A stretch of 64,000 nt of DNA from Chimonanthus salicifolius. Taxonomy: Eukaryota > Streptophyta > Magnoliopsida > Laurales > Calycanthaceae. Positions 51,307 through 62,152 of this stretch are shown in pieces. The notes beneath the pieces are model-generated. The model was given only the letters and a program-made list of their open reading frames with translations, was not told where the DNA came from and did no database searches. Position 1 is the stretch's first letter. The number at the start of each line of letters is the position of its first letter. The position numbers and the translations under genes are program-made. Location of the stretch: NCBI GenBank assembly GCA_013350335.1, contig CM023542.1, forward strand, positions 1,240,001 through 1,304,000, written 5' to 3'.

Positions 51307-52074
51307 TCAATGCCTCACTTGATTGCTAAACACAGAGTTCATGGGTACATGAGGATTTGAGTTGAGAGGTGGAGATTGAAACTCTATAGAGCTATAATCA
51401 AGTAGCTCCTCAATCATCTGTTGTATATGATCATCTTCAGAGGGACTTGGCTGCTGAAGTTGGTTCTTCTCCAATTCAATTCCTGTGTTGCAATTTCTTT
51501 CCTTTGTTCGGCCAGCCATCTTGTCTGAATTCGGGTAGGACCCATTGCCATTGCCATTGCAATTGCCATTACTATTGTCCTTGTTGGGCAATGCAGCAGT
51601 TCTGGGGACCTTGACAGGAGGCCGGCTTACTTGGAGAGAAGCCAAATTGCATTTGTGTAACTTAGCAGTTAAGGTAGCAGATAAATACTTGGAGTCGGAA
51701 GATGGAGGCAGAGTAGGATTAAAGGGAAAATTAGTTCTCGCCCGCGGTCCGCACATCAATCGTGCCGCTTCGTCGTAAGCCCTAGCAGCATCTTCAGCTG
51801 TCTCAAATGTACCGAGCCAAATCCTTGTTTTCCTAAAATCAACAACACCACATTATAAAGATAAATTTGGTTGATCAAGACATATTGCATTAATTGACAG
51901 ACCGTCGTTTTACAAATGAAAGACAGAGACAGAGATAGAAACACAAGACTATTAATTTGTGAAATGGGTGGCGGATTTGGCATGAACATACAACAATGGG
52001 TGGCGGATTTCGGAGACCCAGGAGCCCCAGTGCCGCTGTCGAACACCCCGGTACCGTTGTTGTGGCCTTGCCAT
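51307..52074 (-). CDS. ERF003: ERF003-like AP2/ERF transcription factor, two exons, 202 residues
   Basis: Exon 1 is 52074-51992, exon 2 is 51832-51307; the 159-bp intron (51991-51833) has a GTATGT donor and TTTTAG acceptor and splits the codon of Leu28. The protein starts [20 protein letters not shown] and the AP2/ERF domain covers about residues 6-65: [39 protein letters not shown], then [12 protein letters not shown]. This wording matches Arabidopsis ERF003, a relative of the SHINE/WIN1 clade. The C-terminus keeps the [11 protein letters not shown] motif of the group. An Asn/Gly-rich stretch lies at about 110-120. Family role: nuclear DNA-binding regulator of GCC-box-type promoters; this gene's targets cannot be seen. 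Intact. Confidence 0.96.
51833..51991 (-). other. ERF003 intron
   Basis: 159 bp, T-rich on the minus strand, GT/AG borders. It interrupts the AP2 domain after HPL, the position of the single intron known for ERF003/SHINE-type genes. Confidence 0.92.
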
Positions 52075-52250
52075 GCCAATCAACCTGAAATTCTAATTTG
52101 GGTTTGCTTGGGAAAGTAATGGAGAGGAGAGGAGAGGAGAGGAGAAGGGAGGGGAGGGAGTGTTAAAGAGGGGGGGTTAGTGTGTGGCAGGGGAGGGGGT
52201 GGGTATATGGGGAGGGGAGGGGTTTATGTAGTTGCTGCTTACAAGAAGTT
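52075..52250 (-). promoter_or_regulatory. ERF003 5' leader with CTCTCC repeats
   Basis: The plus strand has GGAGA repeated about five times at 52121-52145 and further G-rich runs to about 52225; in gene sense this is a CTCTCC pyrimidine tract, common in plant 5' leaders and core promoters. The transcription start cannot be placed. Confidence 0.5.
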
Positions 52251-53655
52251 GGATGAATTCTTAATGGTAACCAGTTTGGTGTGGATCCCACCCAATATAA
52301 TCTCTTTTACTTTTCTCACAGACAACTTGTTTGGATCCTTTCGTTTGCTAAAAATTGGCCATGGCTAGGGTTTTCTCTGTGAGTTCGGCTGGTTTTCGAC
52401 AACTAAAAGTCTGAGTCAAGTGAAAAAAGAGAGTAGAAGTTTGCCAAAAATTTGCCTAAAAGGGAGCTGAACTTCGCTAAAAATTGGTCTTTTCATGGGC
52501 CAATCTTTTTTTAATGACGTCTTTTAGAGTACGCAATTAATTCTCAAAGTATATGTAGTTTTTCCTACAAACACTGAACAATTATATAAGAAGTGGCCTT
52601 TTATAATAGAGTGCGTCAATCTTTTCTTTATCTCAATTTCGCAATTCTTAAGATCTAAATGTTTGGAGATTTTGAATTCACACGCAGCTCACTAAGGTTT
52701 TCAATGTCAAAGCCTGAGCGGACGTGTGCGAGACCTGAGAGTAGATATAATGAGTCACAATTGAGTGTAGATGCTTGGTGATTTTGATCACTAAGATCAA
52801 ATAGGTAGAAATTGAGTTTTTAACTTAAATCTGATATATTTATATATCATCAAGTCTATTATCAATACAAACTATAGTTTTTCTAATGAATTTCAAGAAA
52901 AGAAGAAAATGAACTAAGTGTGCAATGACTAAACAGCTAAACAGACTGAAAAGGCTAAGAGGCTTTTAGAGACACATGCAATCAGTCTAAGCTTAGGTAT
53001 TTAGTTAAACAGATTTAAAAGTTTACTCTAAGCTTGGCTTAATAGACTGTCATATCCGTTCAAACTCATTTATTTGTGACGGGTTTAATGGATCTCAAAC
53101 CAGATTCGAACTTATAAATAAACTTATCTAGAATGTTCTAATTATAAAATCACCATAATACCCTTACTTTATTTTGGGTTATCTACCCATGCTTTCATAT
53201 TAAGATTAATTTGAAAAAAAAAAAAAAAATCTGAAATCTCGTTTTCCATGAGGACAGCGTGAAAGGCCTTTTTCCTAGAAAGTTATTATCACTTCACTCG
53301 TCTCGGCCTACTTTCCAAATCGAGACGTTTCTTACGTCTACAAATATTTATGTAAGTTATCTTAAGATAAAGTTTCATAGGAATCTATGTAAACTTCACA
53401 ATTACTTTAATCATCACCATTATTGTTGAAAGGAGATAAGACATCAATAAATTACTTTTACAGTGTAAATTATTATAGGCTCGGATTAGATAACATATAT
53501 ATTCAGTTGAATAAAAATAAATTACAATTGTAGCACCCAACAATTTGTAATGTCACTCATGAACAAATGAGAGTCATACAGACAGATTCAAAAGTGAATT
53601 GGTAATTTCAAATCTATATTAATTATTAAAATTTTATAATGACAAGTTCATCTAT
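52251..53655. other. AT-rich intergenic sequence
   Basis: Upstream of ERF003. Neither gene nor defined repeat was recognised. Confidence 0.45.
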
Positions 53656-53667
53656 AAAGTTGTCTAT

Positions 53668-53852
53668 GTATTTAATTCAAAGGGGCTGGAATGATGACAA
53701 GAAACCCGTTTAGGAAATGGAAGTTCTGAATTCGATTCTCACTCTACTCCAAATCCCGTAGAGTTACCTGATGTCTTTGGATAGAGAGGCTTGCACATAC
53801 CTAATGAATTAGTTGGGTGCTCTAAAAGGCATGAACAACTTAGTTATCAAAA
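53668..53852 (+). mobile_element. SINE, family B, with 12-bp target duplication
   Basis: AAAGTTGTCTAT at 53656-53667 and 53853-53864. The body has ggggctggaatgatga (A-box-like), gaattcgattctcac (B box), and tagagttacctgatgtctttggatagagaggcttgcacat, ending in an A-run. A second member lies at 56587-56781. Confidence 0.85.
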
Positions 53853-53918
53853 AAAGTTGTCTATATGCTATATAATGATTTGTGATGCCATAATCTTGTA
53901 TTCTATGAAGCTCTACAT

Positions 53919-54111
53919 CAGGGGTTCAAATATCGGTATCGGCTGATATATCGGCTGCGAAATCTCTATCTCTCTTATTTTTTCTTAATTAAAACCACTG
54001 ATGTCGGACAATATCGGCAATATATATCGTATATAGCCCGATAACAACAAATATCGGCAAATATATATAGATTTTAAAACCAATACGTATCGGCCGATAT
54101 TCAAATCCCTG
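53919..54111. mobile_element. hAT-like MITE (ATCGGCCGATAT family), 193 bp
   Basis: Ends CAGGGGTTCAAATATCGG and CCGATATTCAAATCCCTG are good inverted repeats. Flanks CTCTACAT (53911-53918) and CTCCACGT (54112-54119) form an 8-bp duplication with two changes. The interior repeats atatcggc words. Confidence 0.88.
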
Positions 54112-54463
54112 CTCCACGTCATCTAGACACTATGAAATTTTAATTTTGATAGGACAAAATAGTATTTTTGTAATTTTGTACATGATGTCCTGTATGTATT
54201 ATATCATTGAGAGATTTCTCTTCATTTACTTTCATTAGATCATCTTATCTCTTGATTTTAATTTAATCACTAATACTTCTTATTTGTTGAATATTAAAAG
54301 CTAAAATTGCAATGATGTAATAATTATCTTTAATGAAACTTCATCAACCCATTACACGAGTGTTTCACTTTTTTGGATCAACACCGAAATATCAAAATTT
54401 TCAAATACGACATACACTAACTTGATATTTTAGTATATTGGTTAAAATACTAGTTGGTATAAT
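54112..54463. other. AT-rich intergenic sequence
   Basis: Nothing recognised. Confidence 0.45.
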
Positions 54464-54628
54464 CCACATAGGTGTAGCTCAATTGGTTGCCTTCTGCTTC
54501 AGGATGCAGCAGGTTGTGAGTTCGAGCCCCAATAGCTTAACCTTGATATGCCGTAGGAGTAACGAGCTCAACCGTGTGGATTTTACGCAGGGTATTCTAC
54601 GGTTTTCCACTTGTAAATTCAAAAAATA
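54464..54628 (+). mobile_element. tRNA-derived SINE, family A, with target duplication
   Basis: Flanks AATACTAGTTGGTATAAT (54446-54463) and AATATTAGTTGGTATGAT (54629-54646) differ at two of 18 positions. A box gtgtagctcaattgg, B box gagttcgagcccc, then the family end gtggattttacgcaggg, tctacggttttccac, and an A-rich tail. It is the best-preserved copy. Confidence 0.92.
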
Positions 54629-54646
54629 AATATTAGTTGGTATGAT

Positions 54647-55253
54647 ATTGTTCGACATTTACTGCTGGATAAAATGATACTATAAAACAGTAACATGACT
54701 AGATGAAATACATATAAACTCCTATTGTTTGTGAAGATATCTTGCAAAGTCATCTTGGATAGTAGACTCTAATTGAGGGTTCCCACCAACCTAAGTTGGA
54801 TGTCCCTCTACCCTCTAATGGGGCCTAGGGTTCAGCCCTTTTAGGGTTGTTTATCATTTTCTACTAATAGAAAATGAAAAGCATGAAAAATAAGAACTTT
54901 TTATGTTTATTTATGGAATAAAAGCTTTTAAGTTAAGAAAATAAAAGTACGACTTTTTCTAATTCTTTCAAAAAATCAACTTTTCATGGGAGATAGAAAA
55001 TATTCATGAGAAAAAAATTATATTTTTCTTAATGACAAGACAATGTTTAAAAAAAAATATTTTTCTTAATGACAAGACAATGTTTTATTCATTTTTAATC
55101 AAAATATAAAATATAAAAGCAAACAAAAATAAACATCAAGTTTCTATAACCTAACACAAGAATAGATTTCATAGCACACATTGGATGATATGAATCAAAC
55201 TCTTACAAAATTGTCTTTCTTGAGAAAATAAACAAACAGTTCGATAAAAAAGT
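54647..55253. other. AT-rich intergenic sequence
   Basis: A local duplication (tatttttcttaatgacaagacaatgttt at 55021 and 55059) is present. No gene. Confidence 0.5.
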
Positions 55254-55682
55254 TAATTACTCCATATAACACTTAAGGCATCCTTCTCTCAACCGCTAAC
55301 TTTTAAGAGTGAGTTCTATCTCAAAAATGTTATCAATTCATGATTTTCTGACACGGTGTTAGAGTAGGTTCTATGTACCTAGTGCATACATGAAGGCGGG
55401 TTTGAAGTTTCCACATGTAGCCATAAGGTCTATCTGCACGTGAGGGCAGGTGTAAAGTGATAAAAGTCCTACATTGGTTAATTCAAGAAACCAATGACTC
55501 CATATAATACTTAAAACACCCTCCTCTCAAGGATAGCTTTTGATAGTGAGTTCTACATCAAGACTGTTATCAAGTCATGATTTTCGTGAAGTGACAAAAG
55601 TTCCACATCGATTAATTCAATAAACCAATAACTCCATGTAATACTTGAGACACCTTCCTCTCAACGATTAGATTTTAAGAGT
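55254..55682. repeat. three diverged repeats, possibly LTRs of a third TRIM-like family
   Basis: The block aaccaatgactccatataatac(tt)aaaacacc(c/t)tcctctcaa recurs at about 55254, 55494 and 55627. The second and third are preceded by aaagtccta(c)attgg-type words (agttccacatcgattaattca). Ends and target duplications were not resolved. Confidence 0.55.
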
Positions 55683-55750
55683 TTAGGGTTTAGGATTTTG
55701 AGTGAGCTCTAGCCTTTTAGATTGTGAGAGTCATTAGCAATTGAAAAAGG

Positions 55751-55917
55751 CCCACATGGGTGTAGTTCAACTAGTTAATCTCCCGTCTCAGGAAACGAGA
55801 GGTGTTAAATTCGAGTCCCCATGGCTTAAGCCTAATTTGGTATATTCTAAGAGCAGTGGGTATCACCTGTAGAGGTTTTACGTTGGTTTTTCCACACATA
55901 AATTAAAAAAAAAAAAA
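55751..55917 (+). mobile_element. tRNA-derived SINE, family A
   Basis: cacatgggtgtagttcaactag (A box), taaattcgagtcc (B box), the family body and an A-run. No clear target duplication. Confidence 0.85.
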
Positions 55918-56586
55918 TTAAGACTTTTATCACACTATTCTTAAGATAGCTTTCAATCTTTTTTTTAAAAAAAAACATTTAAAGTGAAGCTCAAAGCCTT
56001 GTATACCATTCACTTGGAAAATGGTGATTTCATCCAATTGAATGATATTATGAGTAGGTTGTAGAAGAGGATTTGATTGGTAGTGGTTTCTAGATTAATT
56101 GTGGGGTATGATTGAAGATCACGTCATGGTACCAAACAAGGAAAGGTAAAGTAGAGAGCATAAGATAATAGAATCAAGACAGAAATAAGATTGAAGGATT
56201 TGACGTATTGAGTGGAACCACTATTTATCCACGTGAGCAGAGCGCATCCCATGCTCTTGAAAGGGACTTGGAAAACCCTGATTTTCCGCTCTATTTCTTC
56301 CTCTATACGTACTTCTCCATTCCACCCACTTTCTTCCTTCCATTCCTCAATTTCACATTACATAGAATCTTTGCCATTATACAACATAGGGTCCATTCAT
56401 ATTTTTCCATGACGATGGTGATTCACATACATATAAAGGTTAAATCTTATAGATTCTCGAAGATTATCAGATTTATTGGATATAAGTCTAGAGATATTGA
56501 ATTCGACTTCATTAGAGAGACGTGATCGATATGTTAAAAACTCTAAAATTGAGTAAAACGTGAAATTAAGTCTTTTTATCCGATCT
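55918..56586. other. intergenic sequence, nothing recognised
   Basis: Open frames at 56208-56525 lack motifs. No repeat was assigned. Confidence 0.4.
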
Positions 56587-56781
56587 AACCTAAATGGGTT
56601 TGACTGATGATTATGAAGCCGTTTCAAGAAGTGAGAGTCTTGAGTTCGATTCTCACTCCACCCCAAAGGACCACTCCATGTAGAGTTATCCGGTGTTTGT
56701 GGAGAGGGAGGCTTACACATGTCCTGAAAAATAATTAGATAGTCTAAGAGGCCTGGATACCTTGATGATTAAAAAAAAAAA
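56587..56781 (+). mobile_element. SINE, family B, with target duplication
   Basis: TATCCGATCT (56577-56586) and TATCCAATCT (56782-56791) flank it. B box gagttcgattctcac, then gtagagttatccggtgttt, gagagggaggcttacacatg, ending in an A-run. Same order as 53668-53852. Confidence 0.85.
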
Positions 56782-58593
56782 TATCCAATCTCATACACTT
56801 AGCTCCACCTTCTAGGCTAGGCCTCCATAAGCACAAGATAATTCATCAATGGATCTCAACATTCTCTCATACTATTGGCTCATCATACAATAGGACTACC
56901 GTAATTTTTCCCTATCCACCTCCTCTAATGGTCAACATCTTTTTAGGTTGCATTCACCAAATTGAAAAATGGGGCCTAGTGTATGTCAGTTGTTAAGGAC
57001 CTGACCAATACATCAAAAGTTCCAAAGCTGTTGGAACGTGTGAAATTAATTCCTTTATCCAATCCCATTTGTTTAGATCCACATTCTAGTTTGAGCCCCA
57101 ATAGGCACGTGACAAGTCTTCAATCAATCTTAAGAGACTTCTCTCGATAATAAGAGTTCGAGTTTTAGATTGTAGAAATCTTTCAATCTTATTAGACGTG
57201 AACTTTTGGGATGAGACCACATGTCTTGGACTCGACTTCACTTAAGTTATCCTAATATACAAAACTTGTGGGTGGTTTCATATATTTGTGAGGATAAGTA
57301 TCACCTCCAAAGTGGGGTAGATAACTCAAGATAATAATGATATGATGATGATAAGGGTTAATTTTTTTTATTTTCTAAACTTGTCAATCTTATTAGACCC
57401 GTGCTTCTTCAATCTGACTAGGTTTTGAGTTCAACTCTTCGTGATCTAATCTAAATAGTTTCATTTATTTGTAGAGATCAATCTTACATCAAAAAAAGGG
57501 TGGAGATACTTTGAAGTTTAAAATAATAATAATTAAAATTTTGGATTCACTAAACAAGTCTTACTTGTTGTGTTTAATAGTCATAATCCTTGTCCCTTTT
57601 ACTCACTTTTTCAATGGGCTTGTGAAATTTTTATTAGAGATGTTCTGTAATTCAATAAGCCAAATCATTCTAATCAAACAGGCATAGGGGTGCAAATTTT
57701 CAATTTATTTATTTTTCTTCATCCAAATTTAGCGGCATACATTATCTCCTTTAGAAGTGTTTTTCACCTAATATAAAATAGAGATGTCTCAGTTGTTAGT
57801 GATATACTCATTAAAAATAGAATTTTAGAGTTCACTAAAAGGACCATATGAATAGTTCTTATATAAAGCTTCACTTTCATCTAATAATCACATCTCTTGG
57901 TTTCAAACTTTTAAAAATCAATGACACATACTTATTAAAATTTAAAAATAAAAATTATATGACTTGCATCATCAAATGATATTGAAACTTTATATACTCC
58001 ATATCAGGGGTAATAGTTTCAGTCGATATGATATGCACCGGCTAATATTAGTAGTTTTTGTAAAAAACAAAAAAAAAAAAGAGAAATAAATTTATCTATC
58101 GATAGTGAGATTTCTACCCATATTCTATATTCATATAATCACTTATTAAATAAATTTAAATTTAAAAAATCTAAAATTAATCTAATGATATATCTCATTA
58201 ATACGTCTCGCTAGTCAAATTCTAATCTAAATTAATGGGCTGAGTAAAGACGTTAGCTGTCAGTGAGATTCTATTGATCTTTTGATTTGATGGTTGTCAC
58301 ACGTAAAGATCCGCACTTGTGAGACCGAATCTATTGCTCCCAATGAATTTCAATGAATGACAACCGTCGGATAGAGATTGGGAGGGTAGGATCCAGATGG
58401 CAAGGAACGCGTCTTAATGTAGTAATGAACATCCTTTGATTTGATTGTGACTTGTCCTATGTGTGCAATTAGAAAAGTATCGTTACTTTATCAAATCCCT
58501 TGAAAGTGTCTAATTCATGTTGACTCATCTCAAACTCTCCTTTTTTTATAAAAAAAATTATTGAAATTATAATTTAAAACTTAAAATTAAGGT
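56782..58593. other. AT-rich intergenic sequence with possible SINE scraps
   Basis: 57170-57345 and 57390-57540 resemble decayed tRNA-SINE bodies (ttgtgggtggtttcatatatttgtgagg). Near 57995-58060 the left end of an ATCGGCC-type MITE (atcaggggtaatag...cagtcgatat) is visible. No gene. Confidence 0.4.
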
Positions 58594-59398
58594 ACACATT
58601 CAGAAAATCTGTCTCTACATACATATTTTCAAATTTTTGGTTAAAATTACTATTCTACCCACACGTATAAATTCATTAGAACGAACTTTCAGTTCATTTT
58701 TAGTTCGTTCGAATGAATATATTTATCCGAACGAATATTTTAATGTAATTTTTGTTTCTTCGAATGAGTGTTCATTCGTTCAAATGAACAATTTGGTTCA
58801 TTTGAATGAATAAGTCGAATTTTGTAAAAAATTGACATATGTATCTTCATTCGAACAAATGAACACTCGTTCGAATCCTTGTCACAAATATCGGCGGTAT
58901 TTTCAAATTTACCGCGTTTTTATCGGTAAAATACCATTACCGCGTTTTTATCGCCACGACGATAAATTTCCAGTAAATTCCCGATAAAATCGCATTAAAA
59001 ACGCTATAAACGTTAATAATGTGATAATATCCTGGTAAATTCCCGGTAAATTCCCGATAAATTCCCGGTAAATTTCCTATACCATTTTTATTTCATTAAT
59101 TTTTTTATTTATTCTATTTTTTATTTTTTAAATATTATAATTTCCACGAGATTTTCCCGTTAAATTCCCGGTAAAAATCCTAGAATTTAAAAATATCCCA
59201 TTATTACCAATTGCCGTTGATCTCCCGAGAACGGTATTTGTCACTTTGGTTCGAAGGAACGAAAATTACACTAAGGTGTTCGTTCGGATGAGTATATTCA
59301 TTCGAACGAACTGATAATGAATTTATACGCGGGGTAAAATGGTAACTTCACCCAAAAATTCGAAAACAGATGTATAGAGGCAGATTTTCTAAGTGTCT
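58594..59398. mobile_element. large foldback element with long inverted arms, split by a nested MITE
   Basis: The left arm (about 58594-58880) and right arm (about 59247-59398) are inverted copies at the outer side: cagaaaatctgtctctacat, ttcaaatttttgg, cgtataaattcatt and gttcgttcgaatgaatata recur as complements. Centre and arms are rich in GTTCGAACGAAT-type palindromes. It shares words with the smaller foldback at 2290-2660. The insertion 58880-59246 lies close to the centre of the palindrome. Confidence 0.8.
58880..59246. mobile_element. MITE-like element rich in CCCG(G/T)TAAATTCCCG repeats, nested
   Basis: Ends gtcacaaatatcgg and ccgttctcggg...tttgtcac are weak inverted repeats. The interior contains taaattcccggtaaattcccgat repeated, ttttcccgttaaattcccgg, and agaatttaaaaatatccc followed by caattgccgtt. 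A related copy is at 59895-60242. No coding capacity. Confidence 0.65.
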
Positions 59399-59894
59399 AT
59401 ATGGTTCTCCTAAAATTAATTTGAATAAGTTAGATTCAAATAGATAGAATTTAATCAAACGAGTTAGCAAGCTCTCACAAATTATTTAACTCGATAAAAA
59501 TTTCAGCCAAGTCTAAATTTTGAGCTTTTAAATTATAACGGAAACTCATTCATTATAGATATATTTACACATACGCCAATTTTGATCATTCATTGGTGAT
59601 GCCATTATTGATGAAACATGCTAAAAATTTGATAGACTTAAAACTTTTATGTAAGGAGAATAAAGGTTAATTTTATAATTGTTAGTGGGTTAGACTTAGT
59701 TGAGAAAATTTCAATTTATCCTAATAGACTCATTAAGCTTGTTCGAAAAAAATAAGTCAATAGATTTATAAAAAGTGTTTTCAATATGCCATTGTTGGGG
59801 TCAAAGGGTCTATATTCAACTATAAATGGAATTGAGCTACTCTTGCAATCAATGTAATAAATATCTCTGTAATAAGTATCTCTAATATTTTCAT
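59399..59894. other. AT-rich intergenic sequence
   Basis: Nothing recognised. Confidence 0.45.
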
Positions 59895-60242
59895 GGACAA
59901 AATAACTTTTGCACGTTAAAAATCTGAATTTATAGCGTCTGCTATTTTAATGGTAAATTTATGTTAAAAACACGTTTTTATCTTGAAAAACGGCAAATTC
60001 CCGTTAAAATCACGATATTTTACCGTTAAATTCCCGTTAAAAACGCTTGGACTAAATATTTATTTTTATTTCTGAAACATCGTTTATGTTTTCAAAATCC
60101 GGTCACATTATTTATTTTTTATATTTATTAAATAATATATTTTTCGTGAAATTTTCCCGTTAAATTCTCGATAAAATTTGAGAATTTAAAAATATCCCTC
60201 TATTAACAATTGCCGTTAATATTCCAAAAACGAGATTTGTGA
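59895..60242. mobile_element. second, unnested copy of the CCCGTTAAATTC MITE-like family
   Basis: ttcccgttaaaatcacga, taccgttaaattcccgtt, gaaattttcccgttaaattctcg, gagaatttaaaaatatccc, caattgccgttaat and acgagatttgtgataa follow the order of 58880-59246. Left end unsure. Confidence 0.6.
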
Positions 60243-61809
60243 TAATGTTTGCAATCAATTGGTGAAACTTAAATATGTTAATCTATTCACATGTATCGGA
60301 GAGGTGAGAGGTAAAGAGCATTGTAAATTTGTAACCCTATCATTGAAGATAATAAAATCTCTTTCATCTCTCTATGGACCTAAACATACTACTTAAGCGC
60401 ATAAATTTTGTGAGTTTTAGTGTGATTGCTTATATTTTGATAATTGTGCTTTCTTTGTTTGTGAACCATTAGAAGAGAGATGAAATATGGATTACATTAA
60501 AAAAAGAAGAAGTAGTAATCTAATTTAAAATGGGCACGTTAAGGTTAGATTCTTAACTCGACTTAAGCTCGCCCAAATTACAATTTTAATATTAAATTAT
60601 GAAAATGAGTTGATTTGATAAATCTATCTTTGATTTTAAAAAAAAGTGTGAGTAAATTCACGACGAGATGTAGACACTTGGAAGTTTGAATTTTATGAGT
60701 CATTAACTTGGATAGATAGCTCAATATCTCTTTCACTTACGACCAATGTTAAGGATATCGTTCTCCGAATATTATTGGCCACTGAAAATATCGGGATATT
60801 TTTAAAATTTTGAATTCTTATTGGAATATTATTGAGAAAATATCATGAAAAGATAATATCTATATATATATAGTTGAAAATTGAAATAATATTTAATAAA
60901 TTTATGATTAAAATACAAAATATAATACATCATTTAACATTTCTTGAACCATAAAACTCCATCCAACGCCATATAAATTCATTATTAAATACCATCGTCG
61001 AAATTATAAAAAAAAAAAAATTGAATCACTCTTGGTTATAACTTAAAAGTTTTTTTTTTAAAATGTTGTTAATATCGCAATACTATCAGATTTTTCTGAT
61101 ATTTGCATGTTAACATCAATTTTTGGTCATTAACAACAAAATAAATAATAAAATTCCATTAATGAAAAAAATGTATTTAATTATATTTTTAAGCTAAAAA
61201 TTGACTTTTTTTCTGGCTAGCGCGTGATGGATGTTATCTTTATAAGCTTCTTTCCTAATATTCTCATTCATTTTATCCGTCCTTTTTTTATTATTGTCTT
61301 ACAGCTAACGTGAAGAGGAAAATATGTCAATAAGACAAGGTAAGAAATGGGGTCCACATTGCGCGTGCGGTGGCGCCACCACATAGAGACGGCGACAACG
61401 GCATTCGAAATGGTGGATGGGCCCATGTAGAGGTAGGAACGCAACACTACGAAAGGTGGATCATGATTGTTGTCTCCTCCGTTCATCCCTCGTTTTGCAA
61501 CATTATAAACTAATTATTTTGGTACATAGTTTAGAGTTCTCTATTTAAATTTTAATTAATATTCATATTATATTTCATTAATGTATATTAAAAATTATTA
61601 TTAATTTTTCAAATTTTACTTCTCAATTTAACCCTATCACAAATCTCTAATGCTCTACTTTCTATCATATATTTCTTTATTCTTTTTTTTTCACTCCACT
61701 TTCTTCCATGTATTTCTATATCTTTTCATTTAATTAAATTTTTTTTTCCCGGTTTGCTCTTTCTCCTTATACGGAGTACAGAGAACTTGTAACTTCAAAT
61801 GTGTACTCA
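60243..61809. other. AT-rich intergenic sequence
   Basis: 60765-61130 has aatatcgggatattttta and atatcgcaatactatcaga words that could be a decayed MITE. The segment 61310-61490 is less AT-rich and open on the minus strand (72 codons) but without a motif. No gene. Confidence 0.4.
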
Positions 61810-62152
61810 TAGCCCAATTTGATCCGAGTCAATATTTATGGAACCCGACCTGACTTGATCTGAACTACTGACTTAAAATTCTCAATCCAACCCAACTTGA
61901 ATTTTAACACGACTCAACCTAAATTTTGACCCGACATGTATTCTGAATCCATTTTAGCCTAATTTTAGACGGATTAGATCGGATCGTGTCGGATTAGGTC
62001 AGGTTAACTTGAAATTTTTTTTACCCAACCGACCCGAATTTTATGATGGTTTTTGTCTTCTCAACCCGACCCGACTCGCATGATCCGACCCGCATGATTC
62101 TCGAGTCAGGTCATGTGGATCGGGTCAAAACCCGATCTGAATTTCACCCCTA
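61810..62152. mobile_element. hAT-like MITE (GGGTCGGGT family), 343 bp, perfect 8-bp duplication
   Basis: TGTACTCA at 61802-61809 and 62153-62160. Starts TAGCCCAATTTGATCCG and ends ATCTGAATTTCACCCCTA, i.e. inverted in orientation relative to 47459-47858. The interior has cccgacccg / gggtcggat words throughout. Confidence 0.92.

Noticed and set aside
61268..61486. 72-codon minus-strand frame in a less AT-rich patch.
   Set aside because: No motif, no promoter or partner exons; chance frame is likely.
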